Positions 53,689 through 61,720 of a DNA stretch of 64,000 nucleotides are shown here, one piece after another. Source of the DNA: Alphaproteobacteria bacterium (GTDB taxonomy: Bacteria; Pseudomonadota; Alphaproteobacteria; JAVJVX01); the NCBI GenBank assembly GCA_040220875.1, contig JAVJVX010000005.1:62001-126000 (forward strand), written 5' to 3'. The notes under the pieces were generated by a model that saw only the letters and a list, made by a program, of their open reading frames with translations, was not told where the DNA came from and did no database searches. The position numbers and the translations under genes are program-made. Numbering within the stretch: the first letter of the stretch is position 1; every line of letters begins with the position of its first letter.

Positions 53689-53929
53689 CCCCGGTTCTCC
53701 TTTTTCGCGGCAGGTCTGGCCGACGATCCTACGGGCCCGCGCGCTGTTAGCTCACCCCCCGAAAGGATGGGTTTACGCGGCGCCCGGCGGCCGTTCCCCT
53801 GTCCGCGCCGGCCTGGCCGGCGCGCGACGGCCACAAAGTAGCACGCCGAAGTCGGCCGTCACCAGCGCCGGATTTCGGGGGATCGCCGGATTTCCAGCGG
53901 ATTCTGGCCATAAAGGGACTGAAAACACG

Positions 53930-53959
53930 CTGGCAATCCGCGATTTGGGCCGATATACC
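53930..53959 (+). promoter_or_regulatory. Probable promoter of tRNA-Thr
   Basis: CTGGCA (53930-53935), an 18-base spacer and TATACC (53954-53959), with the tRNA starting 11 bases past the -10. Each box has 4 of 6 consensus bases. Confidence 0.4.
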
Positions 53960-53969
53960 TTGCCCCGGC

Positions 53970-54044
53970 GCTGCCGTAGCTCAGGGGTAGAGCACTCCCT
54001 TGGTAAGGGAGAGGCCGAGAGTTCAAATCTCTCCGGCAGCACCA
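53970..54044 (+). tRNA. tRNA-Thr (anticodon GGT)
   Basis: Acceptor GCTGCCG/CGGCAGC, anticodon arm CTCCC-TTGGTAA-GGGAG giving GGT, T arm GAGAG-TTCAAAT-CTCTC and an encoded CCA. Seventy-five bases. No integrase or duplicated 3' end was seen, so it is not an obvious island boundary. Confidence 0.97.
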
Positions 54045-54080
54045 TCCGTCGGGCCCGGCCGGGTCCATGCCGGGCCGGGG

Positions 54081-54476
54081 CTATTCCACCGGCGGGCCAC
54101 CCTGGTCGTACCAGGTCTTCAGATCGAAATACTCCCGCCAGGCCGCGATCCGGCCCTCGCCGTCGAATTCGAACAGGCCGACGATCGGCAGGGCCACCCT
54201 GGCGGTGCCGAAATCGAAATGATCGACGCGCTCGGTCACGACCCGCCCGCCAGCGGCGAAGATATCCAGAATTTCAAACCGGATCGATTGCACCGCGCTG
54301 AAGATGCCGCCGATAAAACCGCGGATCTCCTCCCGGCCCTTGAGCGGCTTCAGGGGCAAGTTGTGGTAAAGGGCGTCCGGGGCGAAGGCGTCGAGGATGG
54401 CATCGAGGTTCTTTTCCTCCCATGCCTTGCAGAAGTCGCGGACGATCTTCTCAAGCTCTTTCGCGCGGTCGCTCAT
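54081..54476 (-). CDS. Limonene-1,2-epoxide hydrolase-like protein (NTF2-like fold)
   Basis: Protein of 131 residues in the NTF2/SnoaL-like fold. The pattern NLPLKPLKGREEIRGFI, then TERVDHFDFG and AAWREYFDL resembles limonene-epoxide hydrolase, whose Arg-Asp-Asp triad would map to the Arg and Asp of TERVDHF and the last Asp. The true substrate may be an unrelated small molecule. It lies between the Rieske gene and the DUF1329 genes, all on the minus strand. Confidence 0.78.
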   Translation of the reverse strand: MSDRAKELEKIVRDFCKAWEEKNLDAILDAFAPDALYHNLPLKPLKGREEIRGFIGGIFSAVQSIRFEILDIFAAGGRVVTERVDHFDFGTARVALPIVGLFEFDGEGRIAAWREYFDLKTWYDQGGPPVE

Positions 54477-54513
54477 TTATCCGTTCCGGCCATTAGCCGC
54501 CCGTAGCCGCGGC

Positions 54514-55833
54514 CTAGCGCCCAATCGTCTCCATTGCCGCCAGGCTCACGTCACCCTCGTCAAAGGGCACGTTAAAGAGAAGCTCCGGCCCCGTCAGATA
54601 AACCGTCGCGTGATTTCGCTGATAATCGATCATATTATCGAAAACATCGAAAACCACAGACCCTTTCGGATCGTCTTCCGTCGGAAACTGCCGGGCGCCG
54701 ATGGTTTGAATTTTCCACAGTTCACCGCTCTTGTCGGCAATGACATTAAAGAGCGGAGCGTAGGACTGCTTGTCGATGTGCAGCAGCCGGCTGCCATAGG
54801 GATGGTCCTCGGGCGGGTAGGCCTTGAGCACGTAGACGTCCCGCGGTTCCCAATGGTCCTGCAGGTTCCAGTAGGGCGGCTTGTCCACGTCAATCCCGGG
54901 GTACGATTCGGTCGGCGTCCCACCATCCATGCGCCAGAGCTCGGTTTTACTGTTTGCGACGGCGAGGATCGTCCTCTCCCCCACCAGTTCAAACCCGTCA
55001 TACCAGGTAGGATATGCCGAGAATCCGGCGAAGTCATCGGCGATAAGATCGGTGCTGCCGATCGCGTCCCGCCAGGACGAACCGGCAAGCCGCCGCGTCC
55101 GGCGCACCTCGCGCACATAGGCCCAGGTGTCGTCGAACTTGCCGGTATCATAGATGATGTTGAAGGTACCGACGCCCTTGATGTCCTGCGGCGCCATGGC
55201 GAACAGCATTGTCTTGGCGAATACATCGCCGTCCCCACGTGCCGGTGAGCCGCCCGCGCGCAGCAGGCCCTTCATCGCGTAGCGCCGGTACAGCCAGTTC
55301 TGCACCCGTTCGAGACCGCTGCCACCATTGATCAGGAGGAAGACAGTGTAGGGCTGGGACACCGTGTCCCCCCAGTTGCGCCCGCGCGCCACGTTCCAGA
55401 TGATTTTGAGAGCCGCCTGGGGATCGTCCCCGCTCACATCGGGAAAGGGGATGCCCGCCGTCCAGCCCGAGATTTCGCCAGTCTCGGGATCAAGCACAAC
55501 ATCCTTCGAATAGCGCCGGGTCGACTCGGCAAAGCGCGGATCCACGTCGTGCGGCCGTGGATCGGCAAGCGTCAGCGTGAGCCCGTACTCGCGAATCTGC
55601 CAGAGCAGGCGTTCGGGCAGCAGGTCGCGCAGGGCTTGTCCGTGGAATCGCCGATCGAGGGAAGCCTCGACATTTTCCGGCCCGATGCGGTCACCCGCGC
55701 ACAGATCGCCTCCGGCGCAGGCCGCACGCGCCGGCCCCGCCCCAAACAAGGTCAGGCAAACCGCGAACAGACATACGGACAGGGCGGCGGGGCCGAAAAA
55801 CCGCGTCAGCGGCACGGATGTGAATAAGGGCAT
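54514..55833 (-). CDS. DUF1329 domain-containing exported protein, copy 1
   Basis: Exported protein of 439 residues with a signal peptide (LSVCLFAVCLTLFGAGPARA, ending near residue 37). The mature part fits DUF1329: IWNVARGRNWGDTVSQPY, RRYAMKGLL, YVREVRRTRRLAGSSW, and a C-terminal YQRNHATVYLT. DUF1329 proteins have a LolB-like beta-sheet fold and in Pseudomonas often accompany RND-type transporters for hydrophobic compounds. The transporter is not in the window. A paralogue lies 99 bases upstream. Confidence 0.87.
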   Translation of the reverse strand: MPLFTSVPLTRFFGPAALSVCLFAVCLTLFGAGPARAACAGGDLCAGDRIGPENVEASLDRRFHGQALRDLLPERLLWQIREYGLTLTLADPRPHDVDPRFAESTRRYSKDVVLDPETGEISGWTAGIPFPDVSGDDPQAALKIIWNVARGRNWGDTVSQPYTVFLLINGGSGLERVQNWLYRRYAMKGLLRAGGSPARGDGDVFAKTMLFAMAPQDIKGVGTFNIIYDTGKFDDTWAYVREVRRTRRLAGSSWRDAIGSTDLIADDFAGFSAYPTWYDGFELVGERTILAVANSKTELWRMDGGTPTESYPGIDVDKPPYWNLQDHWEPRDVYVLKAYPPEDHPYGSRLLHIDKQSYAPLFNVIADKSGELWKIQTIGARQFPTEDDPKGSVVFDVFDNMIDYQRNHATVYLTGPELLFNVPFDEGDVSLAAMETIGR

Positions 55834-55932
55834 GCCCGGACAGCTCCAGTAGGGTGACAGTTACCTCTCATTTATAGCCTGAAGCTGCGGCGAAGCGAAA
55901 CCGGCGGAAATCCGGCCCTGCCGGGTCTTCCG

Positions 55933-57231
55933 TCAGCGCCCCATCGCTTCCAGCGCGGGCAGGCTGATATCCTCTTCCTTCAACGGCGCATTCAGGGTGA
56001 GGTCCGAAGTCACCACAAAAGCAGTCGCATGATTGCGCTCGAAATCGATCATGGTCGCTGCCACATCGATATTGCCGAACTGGTCGGGCTTGTCCGCCAA
56101 TGGCCACGGTCGGAACGCGAAAGTCTGCGTTTTGAAATGTTCGCCGTTCTTCGCGAAGATGAAGTTCCCGTAGCTGTTCCAGGTCTTGGCATCCACGTAC
56201 ATGATTTTTTTCAGATACGGGTGCTCTTCCGGCGGGATGGCCTCGACCACATGAACAGCGCGCGGCTCCCAGGTTTCGCGAAAATTCCAGTAGGGTGGCG
56301 ACGTCACGTCGAGAGTTGGAAACTCCGCACGGCGCGTGCTGGCGGAGGTATCCCAGACCGGCACGGCAGCATGGGCGATCCCGAGAATGGTCGTGCGACC
56401 GAGATAGTTATAGGATTCGTACCAGGCGGGATACGCACCAAAAGTCAGCAGATCATCCGTCAGCCAGTCCGTGCCTCCGACCGCATCCATCCACGATGCG
56501 CCGGTCAGCCGCCTTGTCCGGCGGACCTCGCGGACATAGGCCCAGACGTCGTTGTACTGGCCGTTGTCGTAATGCACCGTGAAGGTGCCGAGCCCCTTGA
56601 TGTCCTGCGGCGCGATCGAAAACAGAAGCTCCTTGTCGAAAATCGTGCCATCGCCCAGAACCGGCCCGCGCGGGCTGGCCACAAGGCCTTTCATGGCGAA
56701 ACGCCGGTATCCCCAGTGCTGCACCCGCTCGATCCCGCTGGCGCCGTCGATCAGGATGAAGGCAAAGACCGGCTGGTCCAGCGTATCGCCCCGGTCACGC
56801 CCGCGCACCACGTTCCAGATCACCTTGGCCGCCGCATGGGGATCTGTTTCCGGATCGATCTCGGGAAACGGCACGCCGGCCTTCCAGCCGGTCACATCGT
56901 TGGTCTCCGGATGGAAGACCACATCGCCGGCATGGCGCGCCGTCGCGGCCTCGAACCGATCATGGCGGGGATAGGGCCGGGGCCGCGCCAGCGTCAGGGT
57001 CAGGCCCGTCTCGCGAATTTCCCGCTGGCGCTGGGGCGGGATCAGATCGGCGAGGCGGTAGCCCTCGAAGGTCTTTTCCAGATTGGCGTCAAGCGTGTCG
57101 GCCGAAACGACAAAGCCCGGGCACAGCCGGTCGCCGGCGCAACTTTCCCCGAGCGCTGTGGCGCTTCCCCCGCCTGCCAGGACGGAAACGAGGGCAAGCG
57201 GCCCGGCCAGGGCCTTCAGACATGACTTCAT
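55933..57231 (-). CDS. DUF1329 domain-containing exported protein, copy 2
   Basis: Exported protein of 432 residues from the ATG at 57231; signal peptide ALAGPLALVSVLAGGGSATA. It shares the whole architecture of the copy next to it: IWNVVRGRDRGDTLDQPV, RRFAMKGLV, YVREVRRTRRLTGASW, FERNHATAFVV and an end in LPALEAMGR. Each copy has a short Cys-containing segment after the signal peptide (CAGDRLCPG here), a likely disulfide. The duplication is old, as the copies differ throughout. Confidence 0.87.
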   Translation of the reverse strand: MKSCLKALAGPLALVSVLAGGGSATALGESCAGDRLCPGFVVSADTLDANLEKTFEGYRLADLIPPQRQREIRETGLTLTLARPRPYPRHDRFEAATARHAGDVVFHPETNDVTGWKAGVPFPEIDPETDPHAAAKVIWNVVRGRDRGDTLDQPVFAFILIDGASGIERVQHWGYRRFAMKGLVASPRGPVLGDGTIFDKELLFSIAPQDIKGLGTFTVHYDNGQYNDVWAYVREVRRTRRLTGASWMDAVGGTDWLTDDLLTFGAYPAWYESYNYLGRTTILGIAHAAVPVWDTSASTRRAEFPTLDVTSPPYWNFRETWEPRAVHVVEAIPPEEHPYLKKIMYVDAKTWNSYGNFIFAKNGEHFKTQTFAFRPWPLADKPDQFGNIDVAATMIDFERNHATAFVVTSDLTLNAPLKEEDISLPALEAMGR

Positions 57232-57244
57232 TGTGGCTCCCGCG

Positions 57245-57991
57245 TCAGAATTCGGCCAGCAGACGGCCGAATCCGGGAATCCTATCATCTATGCCGTTCT
57301 GGCGCAGGGCATACCAGTAGGTCGCGGTATTGATGGCAACGACCGGCTTGTCGAACCAGAATTCGGCCTTCGCCGCGACAGCCGCCATGGCCAGGTTGGT
57401 GCCCACCTGCACCAGGGCGTCCACATCGGGCCCGTTCAGCTCGATCAATGCGTCGCGCAGCTGCTGCGGGGAGACCTGAGCGATCTGGCTCGGGCTCGCA
57501 CATTTGAGCCCCTTGAGCCGAACCACATCATAGCCGCTTTCGCTGAAGAACCGGATTACGTTCCTGTCGGCCACCGGCATATAGGGGGTCACCACCGCGA
57601 TCCGGCGAATCCCGCCATACGCCTCAAGGGCAGCGCGGCAACCGTCGGAGCCCATCGCCACCTTCACGCCGGCCGTGTCCTCGAGCTTCCTGTGCAGCTT
57701 CTGGCTGCCCTCGGTCCCGTCCCAGAAGGTTTCCGCAGACATGCCCATGATCACGTAGTCGGGGTGGCAGGTCATGACGGATTCGATGGCGTCGGTCACG
57801 GCCGCCCGGATGTTATTGAGCATTACCATGAAGCTCTCGTCATCCGTCACCTTCGTATCGGGAATGACGGCGCGCGAAAAATGGTTGGTCACGCCGGGTG
57901 GGCGCATGTCGTCATACTCGGGCTGGACGGAGGTGTTGGTGGACGGCGCAATCACCCCGAACGTCTTACGAAAGCCAAGACTGTCGGTCAT
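57245..57991 (-). CDS. Asp/Glu racemase superfamily protein (maleate isomerase / arylmalonate decarboxylase type)
   Basis: Protein of 248 residues resembling maleate cis-trans isomerases and arylmalonate decarboxylases: GVIAPSTNTSVQPEYDD at the front, VIMGMSAETFWDG, then VVTPYMPVADRNV and VQVGTNLAMAAVA. Aligned from memory, both catalytic-Cys positions are changed: Ser85 in MGMSAE, and Gly197 where isomerases have Cys before TNL. It may therefore use a different mechanism, or bind a substrate without the usual chemistry. The stop lies 13 bases before the DUF1329 copy 2 start, and the RutA-like gene is 46 bases upstream. Confidence 0.82.
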   Translation of the reverse strand: MTDSLGFRKTFGVIAPSTNTSVQPEYDDMRPPGVTNHFSRAVIPDTKVTDDESFMVMLNNIRAAVTDAIESVMTCHPDYVIMGMSAETFWDGTEGSQKLHRKLEDTAGVKVAMGSDGCRAALEAYGGIRRIAVVTPYMPVADRNVIRFFSESGYDVVRLKGLKCASPSQIAQVSPQQLRDALIELNGPDVDALVQVGTNLAMAAVAAKAEFWFDKPVVAINTATYWYALRQNGIDDRIPGFGRLLAEF

Positions 57992-58037
57992 CGGATCCCT
58001 TCCCTCGTCATTCGAAACACCCGGCCCCGGGGTCTGC

Positions 58038-59129
58038 CTATTGGGCGGCTGTGGTCTTCATGTTTTCCGGCTTCCGGGACTCCAGCCGCGGCAGGATGTG
58101 ATCCCGGAAATTGTCGAGATCGCCGATAAAATCGGGAAAGGCAAACATCGTCGCATCGATATGTGCTTCGTCGTAAATCCGGTCCAGATAATCGGCGACC
58201 GTCTTGTACGAGCCCACGAGCGTTGGCAGTCCCATGAACATCGATTTGCGCTTGAGGCTTTCCGACATACCTTCCGATTCGTCGAGTTCCGCCTGGCTGA
58301 CGAGATTCCGCAACGCTCCCTCGTCCGCCCCGGCCACGATATGAGCGAATCGCTTGTGCGCATCCTCGTCGGTCTCGGCAGCAATGACGTTAAAGAGGCC
58401 GATCGTCCCCACCCTGCGGCCCAGCCTGCGCGCCTCTTTCTGCAATTCGGTGGTGATACCGTGGAAGGTGCGAATATCGCTTTCGATGTCATGGGTATTG
58501 CCGCCCGCGATCACGAAATTCCGGTCTCCCTTGGCGGCCGTGAAGTCAATCCCCTTCTTCGACTGGCCGGCGCAGACCAGCGGAATATAGGTGGAGGGCA
58601 TCGGTTTTATTTCCGCATTGTCGAGTTGGAAAAACTGGCCCTTGAAATCGCACCGGCCGGTTTCCCAGAGGTCCCGCAATACCGTCACATACTCGCTTGC
58701 ATAGTCGTAGCGCTTCTCGAAATGGCTGTCTCCGGGCCATAGCCCCATCTGCTTGAACTCATCCTTGTACCAGCCCGAGACGATGTTGAGTCCGAACCGG
58801 CCGGGGCACACGGCCTCGATCGTTACCGCCATCCGCGCGGCGACTGCGGGATGTAACGAAAGATTGGTGACCGACGGGATGAGCTTGATTCTGGAGGTAA
58901 GCGGCGCGAGCGATGCCGTCAGGGTAAAACTGTCGAGCGAGTAATCCCAGTATTCCGTCTCTCCCCCGAACCCCCGGAACTTCACCATCGACAGGGCGAA
59001 GTCGAAGCCCATTGCTTCGCAGCGCAGGGTTACGTCCCGGTTCAACTCCCAGGTTGGCCAGGTCTCCGGCACGTTTTTCGAGACAATGAACCCGCCTTTC
59101 GCGATCGGCAGGAAAATTCCGATTTCCAT
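58038..59129 (-). CDS. RutA-like FMN-dependent monooxygenase (LLM class)
   Basis: Flavin monooxygenase of 363 residues, closely patterned on RutA, which opens the uracil ring in the Rut pathway. Matching stretches are FALSMVKFRGFGG, DYSLDSFTLTASLA, SGWYKDEFKQMGLWPG, RYDYASEYVTVLRDLW and PLVCAGQSKKG. None of rutB-rutG is adjacent; instead an Asp/Glu racemase-family gene follows. The substrate may be another N-heterocycle or amide. FMN reductase would have to come from elsewhere. Confidence 0.85.
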   Translation of the reverse strand: MEIGIFLPIAKGGFIVSKNVPETWPTWELNRDVTLRCEAMGFDFALSMVKFRGFGGETEYWDYSLDSFTLTASLAPLTSRIKLIPSVTNLSLHPAVAARMAVTIEAVCPGRFGLNIVSGWYKDEFKQMGLWPGDSHFEKRYDYASEYVTVLRDLWETGRCDFKGQFFQLDNAEIKPMPSTYIPLVCAGQSKKGIDFTAAKGDRNFVIAGGNTHDIESDIRTFHGITTELQKEARRLGRRVGTIGLFNVIAAETDEDAHKRFAHIVAGADEGALRNLVSQAELDESEGMSESLKRKSMFMGLPTLVGSYKTVADYLDRIYDEAHIDATMFAFPDFIGDLDNFRDHILPRLESRKPENMKTTAAQ

Positions 59130-59190
59130 GAAGCCCCTCCCCGTCGGCCGAAGGACGCATCATCCCGCCATCCGCCGCCATGTCTTGCGC

Positions 59191-59219
59191 TTGTATAAAT
59201 ACGTATAATTTTGTATCAT
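59191..59219 (+). promoter_or_regulatory. Candidate promoter/operator in the divergent RutA-XRE gap
   Basis: TTGTAT (59191-59196), 17 bases, then TATCAT (59214-59219), about 44 bases before the XRE start. The spacer contains the palindrome ATACGTAT. The patch is AT-rich and lies between divergent genes, so it may be an autoregulatory site. Confidence 0.45.
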
Positions 59220-59262
59220 GCATTTTCTACATTCCGGCCGTCAATAGAGGTTTCGTACGATC

Positions 59263-59931
59263 ATGGCCAGCGGCGATCACAAGGCGCTCCGCGAGTTCCG
59301 GGAGCAGCTCGGCATGACCCAGGCGGCTTTCGGCGAGTTGATGGGCGCCAAGCCCGCCTCCGTCTCGCACTGGGAAACGGGCCGGCGTCCCTTGCCTGCC
59401 CATATCGCCCGCCGGCTCGACGGGATCCGGCGCGAGCTCGAGGCCAGCCCCGGCGAAGGGGGCGATTCGGGCCGTCCACGAACGGTCGTGATCGGCGAGG
59501 TGCGCATGTCGGATGGACAGCTTTCGCCCTTTCCCTGGGACGCACCCATCGTCACCGTCCCCTCGCCCCCGATCGATACCGTCAGGGATATGCGCGCGGT
59601 GATCCTGCGTGACGAGGGAGACAACGTTGAGATCAACGGCTGGATCGCCTTCTTCGAGCTTTCCCACAGGCTGCAGAAAAACGGGCTGTCGATTATCAAG
59701 CTGGCGGATGGGCAGAGCTTTTGCGGCTTTCTTCGCGACCAGGATGACGGGCTGGCGGTTGAAAGCTTTTTCGGCAAGCTGCGCGCGACCGGCGTCGAGG
59801 TGGACTCCTGTTATCCGGTGCTCTGGATGAAAGCGCCCGAGGGCGAAACTGAAAACAGCGGTGACGAGGAGGCGGAAGCAGACCCGGCCGCTTCGCCCCG
59901 TCAGTCAAACAGCGCGTCGATATCGTCCTGA
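59263..59931 (+). CDS. XRE-family transcriptional regulator with C-terminal domain
   Basis: Regulator of 222 residues. The N-terminal helix-turn-helix (about residues 8-50) contains GMTQAAFGELMGAKPASVSHWETGRR. The C-terminal domain (about 75-190) has no family I can name; it is beta-rich and includes SFCGFLRDQDDGLAVESFFG. It is divergent from the RutA-like gene and probably controls it and itself. Its 3' end overlaps the convergent next gene by 31 bases. Confidence 0.82.
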   Translation: MASGDHKALREFREQLGMTQAAFGELMGAKPASVSHWETGRRPLPAHIARRLDGIRRELEASPGEGGDSGRPRTVVIGEVRMSDGQLSPFPWDAPIVTVPSPPIDTVRDMRAVILRDEGDNVEINGWIAFFELSHRLQKNGLSIIKLADGQSFCGFLRDQDDGLAVESFFGKLRATGVEVDSCYPVLWMKAPEGETENSGDEEAEADPAASPRQSNSASISS

Positions 59932-60497
59932 TTGAGCGCCGGTCCGCTTCCGGACGCGGCTTTCTGCGTTTCGCCGACAGCGAGGTCCCGGTCGCGAAGA
60001 TCACCGTGGATGATGGCGCTCGCCCGGTCCACGAGGCCCTGCAACTCGCGGGTTCCCGTGCGCGCTGCCTCCGCCACGACCGTGACCTCGCCGCCATCGA
60101 CAAGTCTGGCGAGCTGCCCGACATGGTACATGACCGCGGTTTCGAGATCGGCGACCACCTGATCAAACGGCTTGCGAAAGCATGCCGGCGCCACCGCATA
60201 GGCTTCTATCGCGACAGGGCCGTCGGACAATCCGCTATTGCGAAAATGACTGACATAATCCACGGGTTTCCAGGCGCGCGCGTCCTCGAGACATTCCGGC
60301 ATTTCCGGAATCAGCTCGAGCAGCATGATGATTTCGTTGAAATGGTTCAGATAATCGGTCGCCAGAAAGGTCTCGGCGTGAACATTTGTCTCCACGAGGC
60401 GCGGCGCCAGCCGGGCGCGCGCGGGCGCGTCGCTGTCCTGGACAACCTCCGTTTCCTCGATCTGCCCTGCCGTCTGATCCCGCACCGCCTTCACCAT
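59901..60497 (-). CDS. Protein of unknown function ending in a FliM-like CheY-binding motif
   Basis: Protein of 198 residues, mostly helical by eye, with a central region DYLNHFNEIIMLLELIPEMPE and HVGQLARLVDGG. The last residues, LNQDDIDALFD (188-198), closely match the LSQxEIDALL peptide at the N terminus of FliM that binds phospho-CheY; CheZ also ends in a CheY-binding peptide. The CheZ catalytic FQDLTGQ motif is absent, so it is not an ordinary CheZ. No flagellar or chemotaxis gene is adjacent. It converges on and overlaps the XRE gene by 31 bases. Confidence 0.72.
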   Translation of the reverse strand: MVKAVRDQTAGQIEETEVVQDSDAPARARLAPRLVETNVHAETFLATDYLNHFNEIIMLLELIPEMPECLEDARAWKPVDYVSHFRNSGLSDGPVAIEAYAVAPACFRKPFDQVVADLETAVMYHVGQLARLVDGGEVTVVAEAARTGTRELQGLVDRASAIIHGDLRDRDLAVGETQKAASGSGPALNQDDIDALFD

Positions 60498-60920
60498 CCC
60501 GCCCCGTTACCAGCTGCACGCTAGGCGGACAGCGTTTACAGGGACTTAAAGTTTGCGCCCAAAACGGCCCCGATCCGCGATTTTTTGTCCCGATTTTTGC
60601 CTCGACCCGCAATCGTATGCCGCCGGCCAGATATCCTCACCAGCCGTCGCGATGAATGTCCACAAGGGCCGGAATTTGTTCCCACCGCCGGCGCCCGAAT
60701 CCGCATTCCGTCGCCGCGGCGAAATCGTCCACAAAATTCTTGTCGGTCCCGATCTGCTCCGGCACTGGTCGCGCCTGGTATGGATCCGGCGCCGACCTGG
60801 CGTCATGCGCAACAAAACATTTCCATGACATTTCCATAACGGCCGATAGACTGCCGCCCTCTGGCCAGCCCGGACCCAACCGTGGCGGGACAACGAGATC
60901 CGATCAGGGGGTGAAGGGCG
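60498..60920. other. Divergent intergenic region, 60.5-60.9 kb
   Basis: A gene-free stretch of 423 bases. It contains a direct repeat ACATTTCCAT at 60817-60826 and 60828-60837, an 11-base period close to one helical turn, about 85 bases before the kinase-like gene. An A/T-richer run lies at 60570-60600. No clear promoter or RNA gene was seen. Confidence 0.5.
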
Positions 60921-61712
60921 GTGCAATCGTTCGACGGAATATTCGAGACGATTTTCTGGATTCTGATCGCGGCCAATATGGCGGCCCAGCTATCTGTGCA
61001 GAGCCTGACAGGGCTGATGGTCACCCATTGGGGGATACGGGTGAACTACACCCGTAAAATCAATCATTTCTGTCTTTTCTTTTTTCCCATGGCGCTGTCC
61101 GTCGGCCTGGAGTTCCGTGACGATCTCGGCACCTTCATCGTCAAGAGTGTCCTGGCCGTTGGCCTGCTTGCGGTTTACGTCGAGCCGATGCGTCGGAAGA
61201 TCGGCTGGATCGCCTTGATGTTCCGCTCCTACGACCGGCCCGAGGACAGGCCTTACACCCTGTTATGGCTGTCGACCCAGATCGCGGTCGCCTGTGTTGT
61301 CGCACTCGTCCTGATGGCCCTGATGCTGGACACCGGCTATCCCGAGCTGTTTCTGATCGCGATCATCGTCAACGGGCTGGGGGACGGCCTGGCCGAGCCC
61401 GTCGGCGTCCGGTTCGGGCGACATAAATTCCGGACACGGGCGCTCTTTTCCGACCGCACCTATACCCGCAGCCTGGAAGGCAGCGCCTGCGTTTTTCTGA
61501 GCGGGTTTCTGGCGGTCTGGCTTTATCAGGCCGGCGCGCAATCGGGGCAGTTCATCGGCGCGCCCCTGACCCAGGCGCAGCTTTGGCTGGCCTATGCCAC
61601 GCTCCCCGTCGCCATGACCCTGGCCGAGGCGTATTCGCCCCATACCTGGGATTCGCCCTTCCTGTTCCTTGTCGGCGGCGGCCTGCCACTCCTGATCGTG
61701 ACCCTGGTCTGA
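60921..61712 (+). CDS. Phytol/dolichol kinase-like integral membrane protein
   Basis: Membrane protein of 263 residues with about seven hydrophobic segments. It carries the signature of CTP-dependent polyprenol, phytol and dolichol kinases and related cytidylyltransferases: NGLGDGLAEPVGVRFGRHKF (151-170) and YTRSLEGS (181-188), then LAEAYSPHTWDSPF late in the protein. The closest experimentally known type would be phytol kinase, which salvages phytol or isoprenols. The start is a GTG with GAAGGGCG just before it. No isoprenoid or photosynthesis genes are nearby. Confidence 0.78.
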   Translation: MQSFDGIFETIFWILIAANMAAQLSVQSLTGLMVTHWGIRVNYTRKINHFCLFFFPMALSVGLEFRDDLGTFIVKSVLAVGLLAVYVEPMRRKIGWIALMFRSYDRPEDRPYTLLWLSTQIAVACVVALVLMALMLDTGYPELFLIAIIVNGLGDGLAEPVGVRFGRHKFRTRALFSDRTYTRSLEGSACVFLSGFLAVWLYQAGAQSGQFIGAPLTQAQLWLAYATLPVAMTLAEAYSPHTWDSPFLFLVGGGLPLLIVTLV

Positions 61713-61720
61713 AGACACAC

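Noticed and set aside
53970-54044. tRNA-Thr as an integration site bounding the catabolic genes
   Set aside because: No integrase and no repeated tRNA 3' end could be found within the window.
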